In this document: positions 52,405 through 61,607 of the stretch, in pieces | Numbering within the stretch: the stretch's first letter is position 1 | Layout: each line of letters starts with the position of its first letter | Assembly (NCBI RefSeq): GCF_900129705.1 | Contig: NZ_FQWO01000002.1 | Location: 124,001 to 188,000 of the forward strand | Reading direction: 5' to 3' | Length of the DNA: 64,000 bases | Origin: Flavobacterium granuli | GTDB lineage: Bacteria; Bacteroidota; Bacteroidia; Flavobacteriales; Flavobacteriaceae | The notes under the pieces: model-generated | Databases searched by the model: none | What the model saw: only the letters and a program-made list of their open reading frames with translations | Told to the model about the DNA's origin: nothing | Translations under genes and position numbers: made by a program

Positions 52405-53763
52405 ATGCAACTGTATAACACCTTAAGCGCAGAAGAAAGAGCCGAACTGATTGATCAAGCGGGCAAACAACGTCTTACGTTGTCTTTCTATGCGTATGCC
52501 AAAATTGAAGATCCTAAAAAATTTAGAGACGATTTATTTCTAGCCTGGAACGCACTTGATGCCCTAGGTCGAATTTACGTTGCCCACGAAGGCATCAACG
52601 CTCAGATGAACGTTCCTGCCGAAAATTTTGAAGCTTTTAGAGCAACTCTGGAAGTCTATGATTTCATGCAAGGCATTCGTTTGAATGTAGCCGTAGAACA
52701 TGATGATCACGCCTTTTTAAAACTCACCATCAAAGTGCGTCACAAGATTGTTGCTGACGGACTAAACGACGAAACTTTTGATGTAACTAACAAAGGAATT
52801 CACTTAAAAGCCAAGGAATTCAACGAAATTCTAGAAGATCCCAATACTATCGTAGTTGATTTTAGAAATCATTACGAAAGCGAAGTGGGTCATTTTAAAG
52901 GCGCCATTACTCCTGATGTAGAAACTTTCAGAGAAAGTTTACCCATAATCAATGAGCAACTTCAAGATCACAAAGAAGATAAAAATCTGGTGATGTATTG
53001 CACTGGTGGAATTCGATGTGAAAAAGCAAGTGCTTATTTCAAACACCAAGGATTTAAAAATGTGTTCCAATTAGAAGGCGGAATCATCAATTATGCAAAA
53101 CAAATTGAAGAAGAAGGTTTAGAAAGTAAATTCATTGGAAAAAACTTCGTATTTGATAACCGTTTGGGCGAAAGAATAACCGAAGATATTGTTTCTCAAT
53201 GCCATCAATGCGGAAAACCTTGCGACAATCATACTAATTGTGCCAACGACGGATGTCATTTGTTATTCATACAATGTGACGACTGTAAAGCGGCTATGGA
53301 AAATTGCTGTTCTACCGAATGTCATGAAACCATCCATTTGCCTTGGGAAGAACAATTGAAATTAAGAAAAGGAAAGCAAGTTGGTAACAAAGTGTTCCGT
53401 AAAGGAAAATCTGAAAGTTTAAAATTCAAACATTCCGGAGAACTAACGGATGTTGCTCTGGCAACAATTCCAAAAACCAAAGACATTCGCCAAAAAATAA
53501 AAGTAAAAAAAGTATTACTTGGCAAAGCCGAACATTATTATGTTAAAGCTCAAGTGGGACTTTTTACCATCGAAAACCAAGAATTAAACATTGGTGATAA
53601 AATTTTAATCTCCGGACCTACAACCGGAAACCAAGAATTGGTTTTAGAAAAAATGTTTGTCAACGGAACCGAAGCAACTCAAGCCAAAATTGCTGATAAA
53701 GTGACATTTACTCTACCTTTCCGTGTTCGTTTATCTGATAAATTATACAAAATTTTAGACTAA
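52405..53763 (+). CDS. trhO: tRNA uridine(34) hydroxylase TrhO with extra C-terminal barrel
   Basis: 452 residues, about 100 more than E. coli TrhO. An N-terminal ferredoxin-like domain (about 25-125; GRIYVAHEGINAQMNVP) is followed by a rhodanese domain (about 145-245) with C199 in VMYCTGGIRCEKAS, then a Cys-rich zinc-like segment (about 272-312; CHQCGKPC, CANDGC, CDDCK). TrhO makes 5-hydroxyuridine at the wobble position of tRNAs using oxygen. Residues from about 355 (KVKKVLLGKAEHYYVKAQVG, then IGDKILISGPTTGNQE) look like the C-terminal barrel of U32 peptidases, the family of TrhP, which does the same modification by another route. Confidence 0.9.
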   Translation: MQLYNTLSAEERAELIDQAGKQRLTLSFYAYAKIEDPKKFRDDLFLAWNALDALGRIYVAHEGINAQMNVPAENFEAFRATLEVYDFMQGIRLNVAVEHDDHAFLKLTIKVRHKIVADGLNDETFDVTNKGIHLKAKEFNEILEDPNTIVVDFRNHYESEVGHFKGAITPDVETFRESLPIINEQLQDHKEDKNLVMYCTGGIRCEKASAYFKHQGFKNVFQLEGGIINYAKQIEEEGLESKFIGKNFVFDNRLGERITEDIVSQCHQCGKPCDNHTNCANDGCHLLFIQCDDCKAAMENCCSTECHETIHLPWEEQLKLRKGKQVGNKVFRKGKSESLKFKHSGELTDVALATIPKTKDIRQKIKVKKVLLGKAEHYYVKAQVGLFTIENQELNIGDKILISGPTTGNQELVLEKMFVNGTEATQAKIADKVTFTLPFRVRLSDKLYKILD

Positions 53764-53899
53764 TTTATAACGACATAAAATACCTTAAAACCACGTAATC
53801 ACGCGATTGTTAAAAATTGCAAACTGACCGTAAAAAGCTGTCTGAGAAAATAATCACGGTAAAATGAGCTTAAAAAATCATTTAAAAACACTAATAACG

Positions 53900-53933
53900 A
53901 ACCCATTACGACAATAATCGCAATGGGTTTTTT
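53900..53933 (+). terminator. Terminator between trhO and ricT
   Basis: AACCCATT and AATGGGTT (8 bp, plus an inner CG/CG) around an AT-rich loop, followed by TTTT. It is 137 bp after the trhO stop in a 294-bp gap. Confidence 0.7.
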
Positions 53934-53968
53934 AATAAATATTTATGACCTGCCTACATTTTCAACGG

Positions 53969-54000
53969 TTGTAACATAAAATTAAAAAATACTATCTTTA
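53969..54000 (+). promoter_or_regulatory. ricT promoter
   Basis: TTG (53969-53971), a 21-nt spacer, then TATCTTTA (53993-54000), seven of eight consensus bases. A small hairpin GTTGTG-CCAGT-CACAAC (54026-54042) sits in the leader 15 bp before the ATG. Confidence 0.5.
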
Positions 54001-54057
54001 CACATTAATCGTTTTAAGAACTTAAGTTGTGCCAGTCACAACACTACATATAAAATT

Positions 54058-55344
54058 ATGGCATGTACAAGTTGTTCAACTTCTGATGGTGGCGCACCTA
54101 AGGGTTGTAAAAATAATGGGACTTGCGGCACCGATAGCTGCAATAAATTAACTGTTTTCGATTGGCTTTCTAATATGAGTTTACCCAATGGTGAAGCTCC
54201 TTTTGACTGTGTCGAAGTTCGTTTTAAGAATGGAAGAAAAGATTTTTTTCGCAATACCGAAAAATTGACCCTAAGCATGGGAGACATCGTAGCTACAGTA
54301 GCTTCTCCCGGACATGATATTGGAATTGTAACACTGACAGGAGAATTGGTAAAAATTCAAATGAAGAAAAAAGGAGTCAATTCGAACAGCAATGAGATTC
54401 CAAAAATCTACCGAAAAGCATCCCAAAAAGACATCGATATCTGGTCGGCAGCAAGAGCCAAAGAAGAGCCTATGAAGGTTAGAGCACGTGAACTGGCGAT
54501 TGCTCAAAAACTGGAAATGAAAATTTCTGACATTGAATTTCAAGGAGATGGCTCCAAAGCCACTTTTTATTATACAGCAAATGACAGGGTCGATTTCAGG
54601 CTTTTAATCAAAGATTTTGCTAAAGAATTCAGCACCAGAGTCGAAATGAAACAGGTAGGTTTCCGTCAGGAAGCCGCCCGTTTAGGAGGAATTGGTTCTT
54701 GTGGAAGAGAATTATGCTGTTCTACTTGGCTAACCGATTTCAGGAGTGTAAATACCTCAGCGGCACGTTACCAGCAATTGTCCTTAAACCCACAAAAACT
54801 AGCGGGACAATGCGGAAAATTGAAATGCTGTCTAAACTATGAGTTAGACACTTACATGGATGCCCTGAAAGGTTTCCCTGATTTCGACACCAAATTAGTT
54901 ACTGAAAAGGGAGATGCTATCTGTCAAAAACAAGATATATTCAAAGGCTTGATGTGGTTTGCCTATACGAATAATTTTGCCAATTGGCATGTATTGAAAA
55001 TTGAAAAAGTGAAGGAAATCATTGCCGAAAACAAACTCAAGAAGAAAGTTTCGGCTCTGGAGGATTTTGCAATCGAAATTGTTCAGGAAAGAGAAAAAGA
55101 CTTTAATAATGCAATGGGACAAGAAAGTTTAACCCGCTTTGACCAACCTAAGAAAAAGAAAAAACCAAACAAAAAACCAAAACCTGCGGGTGAAAATGTA
55201 ATTGTTGCCAATAAAAACAAAGCAACCACCAACAATAACAAACCTGCAAATAACAATAACAAACGCCCAAATCCTTCAAACGAGAAAAAACCGGCGGAGC
55301 CAAGAAAACCAATAATTATTAAAAAAAATGAGAATAAAAAATAG
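54058..55344 (+). CDS. ricT: RicT/PSP1-domain protein
   Basis: 428 residues. A Cys-rich N terminus (MACTSCSTSDGG, then C17, C23, C28) precedes a PSP1 domain with the family's GIGSCGRELCCSTWLTDF and LAGQCGKLKCCLNYE motifs (about 215-270), which carry the cysteines that hold iron-sulfur clusters in the Bacillus RicAFT complex. The C-terminal 90 residues are a low-complexity Lys/Asn/Pro tail (KKKKKPNKKPKPAG). In Bacillus the complex supports RNase Y-dependent mRNA maturation; its role in Bacteroidetes is less clear. The last 17 bp overlap gldH, so the two are cotranscribed. Confidence 0.9.
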   Translation: MACTSCSTSDGGAPKGCKNNGTCGTDSCNKLTVFDWLSNMSLPNGEAPFDCVEVRFKNGRKDFFRNTEKLTLSMGDIVATVASPGHDIGIVTLTGELVKIQMKKKGVNSNSNEIPKIYRKASQKDIDIWSAARAKEEPMKVRARELAIAQKLEMKISDIEFQGDGSKATFYYTANDRVDFRLLIKDFAKEFSTRVEMKQVGFRQEAARLGGIGSCGRELCCSTWLTDFRSVNTSAARYQQLSLNPQKLAGQCGKLKCCLNYELDTYMDALKGFPDFDTKLVTEKGDAICQKQDIFKGLMWFAYTNNFANWHVLKIEKVKEIIAENKLKKKVSALEDFAIEIVQEREKDFNNAMGQESLTRFDQPKKKKKPNKKPKPAGENVIVANKNKATTNNNKPANNNNKRPNPSNEKKPAEPRKPIIIKKNENKK

Positions 55345-55807
55345 TGTTTTTCTCCTTTTGATTGCGATTCTAATTTCTTCGTGCGATGAGAAAAGAATAT
55401 TTGACGAATACAAATCTGTAGGCAGCGCCTGGCATAAAGACAGTATTGTGTCTTTTAACCTACCGGTATTGGACTCTACAAAACGGTATGATTTGTTTAT
55501 AAATATAAGGGACAATAACAATTATCAGTTCAATAATATTTTTTTGATTGTTACTTTGGAAAAACCAAATGGATATACCAAAGTGGATACGCTGGAATAT
55601 CAAATGGCAAACCCAGACGGCTCTTTGCTAGGCAATGGTTTTACTGATATAAAAGAAAGCAAATTATTTTACAAGGAGAATGTAAAATTTAAAGGGAAAT
55701 ACAAAGTCAACATAAAACAAGCGATCCGAGAAACCGGAAAAGTACCCGGAGTTACTCTATTAGAAGGAATTACAGAAGTGGGTTTACGAATTGAAAAAAA
55801 AGACTAA
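55328..55807 (+). CDS. gldH: Gliding motility lipoprotein GldH
   Basis: 159 residues. Lipoprotein signal RIKNSVFLLLIAILISSCDE with the lipidated C19; the mature part is KRIFDEYKSVGSAWHKDSIVS, then SFNLPVLDSTKRYDLFINIRDN, NPDGSLLGNGFTDIKES and VPGVTLLEGITEVGLRIEKKD, the recognisable GldH sequence. GldH is needed for gliding and for function of the type IX secretion system in Flavobacterium johnsoniae. The start overlaps the 3' end of ricT by 17 bp; PBP1A follows 8 bp after the stop. The ricT-gldH-PBP order is one I recall as conserved in Flavobacteriia. Confidence 0.93.
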   Translation: MRIKNSVFLLLIAILISSCDEKRIFDEYKSVGSAWHKDSIVSFNLPVLDSTKRYDLFINIRDNNNYQFNNIFLIVTLEKPNGYTKVDTLEYQMANPDGSLLGNGFTDIKESKLFYKENVKFKGKYKVNIKQAIRETGKVPGVTLLEGITEVGLRIEKKD

Positions 55808-55815
55808 GATAATTT

Positions 55816-58122
55816 ATGGCTGCAAAAAACAACAATAAGACTACTAATACTGACAAAGATTATAAGTATTATACGAAAGCATTTTGGAAGTTTTTCCTTT
55901 ACGGAATGGGAGGAATCCTTCTGTTTTTCTTATTTGCCTCTTGGGGACTCTTCGGTTCCATGCCTTCTTTTGAGGATTTAGAAAATCCGGATTCTAATTT
56001 AGCCACGGAAATCATTTCGGCAGATGGGGTGGTTTTGGGTAAATACTTCCAAAAAAACAGATCTCAATTAAAATACTCCGATTTGCCAAAAAACCTGGTA
56101 GATGCCTTAGTTGCCACCGAAGATGAACGTTTTTACGAGCACTCCGGTATTGACGGAAGAGGAACTTTGAGAGCAATTGCAAGTTTAGGAACAAGCGGAG
56201 GAGCGAGTACTTTGACCCAACAATTAGCCAAGCAATTGTTTCACGGCGAAGGTTCTAAATTCCTGCCTTTTAGAATTGTACAAAAAGTCAAAGAATGGAT
56301 TATTGCCATTCGTCTGGAAAGACAATATACCAAAAATGAAATCCTGGCCATGTACTGCAATGTATATGATTTTGGAAATTATTCCGTGGGGGTGAGCTCA
56401 GCGGCCCAAACCTATTTTTCAAAAGCGCCAAAAGATTTGACCATTGACGAATCGGCTATTCTGGTTGGAATGTTCAAAAACTCAGGACTTTACAATCCGG
56501 TAAGAAACCCGCAAGGAGTAAAAAACCGTAGAAATGTGGTACTTGCACAAATGGAAAAAGAGCACATGATCACGAAAGAGCAAAAGGAGAAATTGCAAAG
56601 TTTGCCTATTTCGCTAAAATTCAAACTGGAAAGTCACAGAGAAGGAACAGCCACTTATTTTAGAGAATACCTGCGCGATTACATGAAAAAATGGGTAGAG
56701 CAAAATAAAAAACCAGACGGATCTGACTATGACATCTATAAAGACGGATTAAAAATTTACACCACCATTGATTCCAGAATGCAATTGCATGCCGAAGAAG
56801 CTGTTTCAGCTCACATGGCGAATCTTCAGGAAGAGTTTTTTATTCAGTCAAAAAATAATAAAAATGCACCTTTTGTAAATATCTCAGAGGCTGAAACCCA
56901 ACGAATTTTAACACAGGCCATGAAATCCTCAAACAGGTGGACTGTTATGAAATCAATGGATAAAAGTGACGAGGAAATCATTGAATCTTTCAAAGTAAAA
57001 ACAAAAATGACTGTATTTACCTGGAAAGGAGAAAAAGACACGATTATGACTCCATTGGATTCTATTCGTTACTATAAACATTTTTTACAATCCGGTTTGA
57101 TGGCTATGGAACCACAAACAGGGAATATCAAAGCCTGGGTCGGAGGAATTAATTACAAATATTTTCAATACGACCACGTAGGTCAAGGAGCGAGACAAGT
57201 GGGTTCTACTTTCAAACCTTTCGTTTACGCAACAGCTATCGAACAATTGAATATGTCCCCTTGTGACACCATTATTGACGGTCCGTTTATGATTCGCAAA
57301 GGGCGTCATCACGTTACTGAAGACTGGGAACCTAAAAATTCTGATAATAAATACCGCGGTATGGTTACTCTGAAACAAGCATTGGCTGGTTCAATCAATA
57401 CTATATCGGCAAAACTAATAGACAAAACCGGACCTGAAGCAGTGATTACTCTTGCACATAAATTAGGAATAAAAGGGGACATCCCTGCTCAACCATCGAT
57501 CGCGTTGGGAGCCGTAGACATTACCGTTGAAGATATGGTTGCGGCCTACAGTACTTTTGCCAATCAGGGAGTTTATACTAAACCACAATTTTTAAACCGA
57601 ATTGAAGATAAAAGTGGCGTTGTCATCTATGAACCCATTCCTGAATCTCACGACGTTTTGAATAAAGACATTGCTTTTGCTGTTATAAAATTACTCGAAG
57701 GAGTTACCGAAGGCGGCTCCGGATCTAGGCTTAGAACCCAAGGAGGAGGAAGCGGGGACAATAGATGGACAGGATACCCTTATATGTTTACAAACCCTAT
57801 TGCAGGAAAAACAGGTACGACACAAAACCAATCTGATGGTTGGTTTATGGGAATGGTTCCCAATTTAGTTACCGGTGTTTGGGTAGGTTGCGAGGATCGT
57901 TCCGCCCGTTTTAAAACAATAACTTATGGACAAGGAGCAACCGCAGCCTTACCGATATGGGGTTATTTCATGAAGCTATGTTATGCTGATCCCGAATTAA
58001 AAGTATCAAAACAAGAGTTTGAAAGACCTGCAAATCTTTCCATAAAGGTAGATTGTTACCGTGCTCCTGTTGTTAAAGACACCACTGTTATTCAACAAGA
58101 TACAGAAGAATTTGATTTCTAA
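55816..58122 (+). CDS. Penicillin-binding protein 1A (bifunctional)
   Basis: 768 residues, class A PBP. TM anchor about 28-50 (FFLYGMGGILLFFLFASWGLF); glycosyltransferase-51 domain about 65-245 with E102 (VATEDERFYEHSGID) and GGASTLTQQLAKQLF; transpeptidase domain about 410-700 with S464-x-x-K467 (QVGSTFKPF), SxN as GSINT, and K665-T-G (AGKTGTTQNQSDGW). It polymerises and cross-links peptidoglycan on the periplasmic face. A long linker (about 290-410) with KSSNRWTVMKSMDK is typical of Bacteroidetes members. Start 8 bp after gldH. Confidence 0.96.
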   Translation: MAAKNNNKTTNTDKDYKYYTKAFWKFFLYGMGGILLFFLFASWGLFGSMPSFEDLENPDSNLATEIISADGVVLGKYFQKNRSQLKYSDLPKNLVDALVATEDERFYEHSGIDGRGTLRAIASLGTSGGASTLTQQLAKQLFHGEGSKFLPFRIVQKVKEWIIAIRLERQYTKNEILAMYCNVYDFGNYSVGVSSAAQTYFSKAPKDLTIDESAILVGMFKNSGLYNPVRNPQGVKNRRNVVLAQMEKEHMITKEQKEKLQSLPISLKFKLESHREGTATYFREYLRDYMKKWVEQNKKPDGSDYDIYKDGLKIYTTIDSRMQLHAEEAVSAHMANLQEEFFIQSKNNKNAPFVNISEAETQRILTQAMKSSNRWTVMKSMDKSDEEIIESFKVKTKMTVFTWKGEKDTIMTPLDSIRYYKHFLQSGLMAMEPQTGNIKAWVGGINYKYFQYDHVGQGARQVGSTFKPFVYATAIEQLNMSPCDTIIDGPFMIRKGRHHVTEDWEPKNSDNKYRGMVTLKQALAGSINTISAKLIDKTGPEAVITLAHKLGIKGDIPAQPSIALGAVDITVEDMVAAYSTFANQGVYTKPQFLNRIEDKSGVVIYEPIPESHDVLNKDIAFAVIKLLEGVTEGGSGSRLRTQGGGSGDNRWTGYPYMFTNPIAGKTGTTQNQSDGWFMGMVPNLVTGVWVGCEDRSARFKTITYGQGATAALPIWGYFMKLCYADPELKVSKQEFERPANLSIKVDCYRAPVVKDTTVIQQDTEEFDF

Positions 58123-58135
58123 TTTAAAAACACTC

Positions 58136-58179
58136 TCGATTCTTGTGCAACTTTCTATTTCATTGTTCACAAGAATCGA
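58136..58179. repeat. Inverted repeat between PBP1A and scoA
   Basis: Perfect 12-bp arms TCGATTCTTGTG and CACAAGAATCGA separated by 20 nt. No T-tract follows on the plus strand (ATAAAAAG), so a rho-independent terminator is doubtful; it may be an operator or mRNA structure. Confidence 0.6.
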
Positions 58180-58227
58180 ATAAAAAGAAACACCAACGAA
58201 CGCTCTGGACAAAAAGCTCAATAGAAT

Positions 58228-58929
58228 ATGATCAACAAAAAAGTAAATAACGTTCAAGATGCCCTTCAAGGAATTGAAAACGGCATGACCATAATGCTAG
58301 GTGGATTTGGATTATGTGGAATTCCAGAGAATTCTATAGCCGAACTGGTAAAGAAAGAAACTAAAGATCTAACTTGCATTTCAAACAATGCCGGTGTGGA
58401 TGACTTTGGTCTTGGTTTATTGTTGCACAAAAGACAAATCAAAAAAATGATTTCATCCTATGTGGGAGAAAACGTCGAATTTGAACGTCAGATGCTTTCC
58501 GGAGAATTAGAAGTTGAACTTATTCCGCAAGGAACATTGGCCGAACGTTGTCGTGCCGCCCAAGCGGGAATCCCTGCTTTTTTCACTCCCGCTGGATATG
58601 GAACCGAAGTAGCTAACGGGAAAGAAACTCGCGAATTCAATGGGAAAATGCATGTGATGGAGCAGGCTTTCAAAGCTGATTTTGCCATTGTAAAAGCATG
58701 GAAAGGGGATACTGCAGGAAATTTAATATTCAAAGGAACTGCTAGAAATTTCAACCCTTGCATGTCCGGCGCAGCCAAAATAACGGTTGCAGAAGTAGAA
58801 GAATTAGTAGAAGCCGGAACATTGGATCCAAATCAAATTCATATTCCAGGGATATTTGTACAGCGTATTTTTCAGGGAGAGAAATACGAAAAACGAATTG
58901 AACAAAGAACAGTGAGGCAAAAAAAGTAA
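58228..58929 (+). CDS. scoA: 3-oxoacid CoA-transferase subunit A
   Basis: 233 residues. Family I CoA-transferase alpha subunit: [23 protein letters not shown], then [35 protein letters not shown], [22 protein letters not shown] and [19 protein letters not shown]. With ScoB it moves CoA from succinyl-CoA to acetoacetate or another 3-oxoacid, linking ketone or branched-chain amino acid breakdown to the TCA cycle in the cytoplasm. The scoB gene follows after a 136-bp spacer that holds repeat sequence rather than the usual few bases. Confidence 0.93.
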   Translation: MINKKVNNVQDALQGIENGMTIMLGGFGLCGIPENSIAELVKKETKDLTCISNNAGVDDFGLGLLLHKRQIKKMISSYVGENVEFERQMLSGELEVELIPQGTLAERCRAAQAGIPAFFTPAGYGTEVANGKETREFNGKMHVMEQAFKADFAIVKAWKGDTAGNLIFKGTARNFNPCMSGAAKITVAEVEELVEAGTLDPNQIHIPGIFVQRIFQGEKYEKRIEQRTVRQKK

Positions 58930-58930
58930 T

Positions 58931-59049
58931 CAGTATTCAGTTTTGAGTGATCAGCTAATATTGAGTTTTAAAAAAATGCTCTTTATTTAAGCATAAAACT
59001 CAGTCAAGGTAAAGCTTAATGAATCTTAATTTCTCAATGGTTAATAAAA
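58931..59049. repeat. Repeat-filled spacer between scoA and scoB (families B and E)
   Basis: It begins with CAGTATTCAGTTTTGAGTG (family B-like), continues with a hairpin TGAGTTTTA...TAAAACTCA (nested TGCT/AGCA, about 58961-59003), and ends with CTTAATGAATCTTAATTTCT and CAATGGTT (59015-59042). That last part recurs at 63180-63207 with four changes in about 28 bases. Confidence 0.65.
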
Positions 59050-59065
59050 ATAAAAAGTTAACACT

Positions 59066-59722
59066 ATGTTAGACAAAATAGGGATCGCAAAACGAATTGC
59101 CCAAGAATTAAAAGATCGTTATTTCGTTAATTTGGGAATCGGAATTCCAACATTGGTAGCCAACTATATCCCAAAAGGAATTGCAGTCGAATTTCAAAGC
59201 GAAAACGGCGTTCTAGGCATGGGTCCATTCCCTTTTGAAGGAGAAGAAGACGCTGACATCATTAACGCCGGAAAACAAACCATCACAACCCTACCCGGAG
59301 CCTCTTTTTTTGACTCGGCTTTGAGTTTTGGGATGATTCGCGGGCAACATGTAGACCTAACTATACTGGGCGCAATGGAAGTAGCCGAAAATGGCGATAT
59401 AGCCAATTGGAAAATTCCAGGAAAAATGGTCAAAGGAATGGGTGGCGCGATGGATTTGGTAGCTTCTGCCGAAAATATTATCGTAGCGATGATGCACGTC
59501 AACAAAGCCGGAGAATCTAAAATTCTAAAAAAATGCAGCCTTCCATTAACAGGTGTCGGATGCGTAAAAAAGGTAGTGACTGAACTAGCCGTTTTAGAAA
59601 TAACTCCAAAGGGATTTAAATTACTCGAACGAGCTCCTGGTGTTTCCGTAGAACATATTATTGCTTCTACTGAGGCCGAATTGATCATAGAAGGCGAAAT
59701 TCCGGAGATGGTGATTGATTAA
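59066..59722 (+). CDS. scoB: 3-oxoacid CoA-transferase subunit B
   Basis: 218 residues. Beta subunit of family I CoA-transferases: RYFVNLGIGIPTLVANYIP, the active-site Glu E46 in EFQSENGVLGMGPFP, TITTLPGASFFDSALSFGMIRG and DLVASAENIIVAMMHVNKAGE, then CSLPLTGVGCVKKVVTELAV. The Glu forms the covalent CoA thioester. Full length. It is followed by a strong hairpin and then the convergent fumarase gene. Confidence 0.94.
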   Translation: MLDKIGIAKRIAQELKDRYFVNLGIGIPTLVANYIPKGIAVEFQSENGVLGMGPFPFEGEEDADIINAGKQTITTLPGASFFDSALSFGMIRGQHVDLTILGAMEVAENGDIANWKIPGKMVKGMGGAMDLVASAENIIVAMMHVNKAGESKILKKCSLPLTGVGCVKKVVTELAVLEITPKGFKLLERAPGVSVEHIIASTEAELIIEGEIPEMVID

Positions 59723-59741
59723 TACTGCTATCGCAAAAACT

Positions 59742-59771
59742 AAGAAGACCGCTAAAACTAGCGGTCTTCTT
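59742..59771. terminator. Hairpin between scoB and the fumarase gene
   Basis: Perfect 13-bp arms AAGAAGACCGCTA and TAGCGGTCTTCTT around loop AAAC. The leftward strand has a TTAGTTTTTG run after it, fitting termination of fumarase transcription; the rightward side lacks a clean T-tract. Confidence 0.75.
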
Positions 59772-59808
59772 GTATATAAAACTTTGTATTCTTAGCGGTT
59801 AAACCAAA

Positions 59809-61410
59809 TTACAAATTCTCAAAGAAATCATTTCCTTTATCATCCGTAATGATAAAAGCCGGAAAATCTTTAATGGTAATTTTACGAACGGCTTCCATAC
59901 CTAGTTCCTCAAAATCGACCACCTCAACTGATAAGATATTTTCTTTGGCTAAAATCGCCGCAGGCCCTCCGATAGAACCCAAATAGAATCCGCCGTAGGT
60001 TTTACAGGCGTTCATCACCTCTTTGGTACGATTCCCTTTGGCAAGCATCACCATACTTCCACCATTTTTTTGGAATTCTTCCACATATACATCCATTCTC
60101 CCCGCCGTTGTTGGACCAAAACTTCCCGAAGGCATCCCCTCTGGTGTTTTAGCCGGTCCTGCATAATAGATAGGATGATTCTTAAAATATTCCGGCATAG
60201 GTTTACCAGCGTCTAATAATTCTTTGATTTTAGCGTGTGCGATATCTCTTGCTACAATCAAAGTTCCGTTTAGTTTTAAACGGGTTTTGATTGGGTATTG
60301 AGACAATTTTTTAAGAATATCAGCCATGGGTTGGTTCAAATCAATTTCTACAGCCGGTTCCAAATGAGGCGGAGTTTCAGGCAACAATCGTTTTGGATTG
60401 ACTTCCAATTGTTCAACAAAAATACCGTCTTTGGTAATTTTTCCCTTAATATTTCTATCGGCTGAACAGGAAACTCCCAATCCTACAGGACAAGAAGCAG
60501 CATGACGCGGCAAACGGATGACACGCACATCATGGGTGAAATATTTCCCTCCAAACTGTGCTCCGATAGCACTTTCCTGACAGATTAATTGCACTCTTTT
60601 TTCCCATTCTAGGTCGCGAAAAGCCTGACCAGCCATGTTTCCTGTAGTAGGCAAATTATCAAAATAACCCGCAGATGCTTTTTTAACCGCTGCCAAGTTG
60701 GCTTCGGCAGAAGTTCCACCAACAACAAAAGCCAAGTGATACGGCGGACAAGCCGAAGTTCCTAAATCCATTATTTTGGCACGAATGAAGGCATCCATTG
60801 ACTTTTCATTCAATAACGATTTTGTTTGTTGGTACAAATAGGTTTTATTGGCTGAACCACCCCCTTTTGCCAAAAACAAAAACTCATACGAAGCTCCTTT
60901 TTTAGCATAAATATCAATCTGTGCCGGAAGATTTGAACCTGAATTTTTTTCTTCAAACATGCTGATAGGAACAATTTGAGAATATCTTAAATTGCGTTCC
61001 TGATAGGTGTTAAAAATCCCTTTGGAAAGCCATTCGGCATCATCGGCACCCGTATACACGTTTTCCCCTTTTTTAGCCATTACAATCGCTGTTCCGGTGT
61101 CTTGGCAAGAAGGCAATTCTCCTTCTATTGCTACCGCCGCATTTTGAAGCAAATTATAAGCCACAAAACGGTCGTTATCCGTTGCTTCGGGATCATCCAA
61201 AATGGCTCTCAATTTTTCCAAATGCGATGTTCGCAACATGAAAGACACATCTTTCATCGCTTCCTGCGAAAGCAATTCCAAACCTTTGGGATCAATGGTT
61301 AAAATTTCTCTGTCGCCCAACTTTTCTACTTTTACAAAATCAGAAGTAATCTTACGATATTGGGTATCGTCTTTTAAAATAGGATAAGGATCCTGGTATA
61401 TAAAGTCCAT
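59809..61410 (-). CDS. fumA: Fumarate hydratase, class I (4Fe-4S)
   Basis: 533 residues, single-chain class I fumarase. The N-terminal domain begins [19 protein letters not shown] and has [20 protein letters not shown] (iron-sulfur Cys) and [22 protein letters not shown] (second Cys), with a third Cys in [19 protein letters not shown]; the C-terminal domain has [29 protein letters not shown] sequence, [14 protein letters not shown] and [16 protein letters not shown]. It hydrates fumarate to malate in the TCA cycle; the cluster is oxygen-sensitive. An exact flavobacterial promoter precedes it at 61428-61455. Confidence 0.95.
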   Translation of the reverse strand: MDFIYQDPYPILKDDTQYRKITSDFVKVEKLGDREILTIDPKGLELLSQEAMKDVSFMLRTSHLEKLRAILDDPEATDNDRFVAYNLLQNAAVAIEGELPSCQDTGTAIVMAKKGENVYTGADDAEWLSKGIFNTYQERNLRYSQIVPISMFEEKNSGSNLPAQIDIYAKKGASYEFLFLAKGGGSANKTYLYQQTKSLLNEKSMDAFIRAKIMDLGTSACPPYHLAFVVGGTSAEANLAAVKKASAGYFDNLPTTGNMAGQAFRDLEWEKRVQLICQESAIGAQFGGKYFTHDVRVIRLPRHAASCPVGLGVSCSADRNIKGKITKDGIFVEQLEVNPKRLLPETPPHLEPAVEIDLNQPMADILKKLSQYPIKTRLKLNGTLIVARDIAHAKIKELLDAGKPMPEYFKNHPIYYAGPAKTPEGMPSGSFGPTTAGRMDVYVEEFQKNGGSMVMLAKGNRTKEVMNACKTYGGFYLGSIGGPAAILAKENILSVEVVDFEELGMEAVRKITIKDFPAFIITDDKGNDFFENL

Positions 61411-61427
61411 TGGTATTTTGTTTTTGG

Positions 61428-61455
61428 CAAAGATAAAAATTATTTATGCTAGCAA
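61428..61455 (-). promoter_or_regulatory. fumA promoter
   Basis: Read leftward: TTG at 61455-61453, a 17-nt spacer, TATCTTTG at 61435-61428 (exact TAnnTTTG), 17 bp before the ATG. A CTAGC...GCTAG inverted repeat (about 61450-61469) overlaps the -33 site. Confidence 0.65.
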
Positions 61456-61488
61456 CTGTTAATGCTAGTTGTAAAAAATTAGGCTCTT

Positions 61489-61560
61489 TTAGCTTAATAC
61501 GCTTGTAATTAAGAATAAAATAATTAAGCCAATAGCGATGTATTTAGTGTATTTTGACAT
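61489..61560 (-). CDS. Candidate single-pass membrane peptide, 23 residues
   Basis: ATG at 61560, TAA at 61491-61489: MSKYTKYIAIGLIILFLITS then VLS. A short basic head is followed by a 15-residue hydrophobic helix, the layout of a single-pass inner-membrane micropeptide. An A-rich AAACAAATAAAAA precedes the ATG. It lies between the SpmAB-type gene (upstream) and the fumA promoter. Not recognised; support is only its composition, context and intact frame. Confidence 0.4.
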   Translation of the reverse strand: MSKYTKYIAIGLIILFLITSVLS

Positions 61561-61607
61561 TTTTTATTTGTTTAAGAGATTATTGAATTTATAAATTTTA
61601 AATTGAA

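Noticed and set aside
59194..59688. Leftward 164-residue frame inside scoB
   Set aside because: It is a shadow of scoB, whose catalytic Glu and family motifs are on the other strand.
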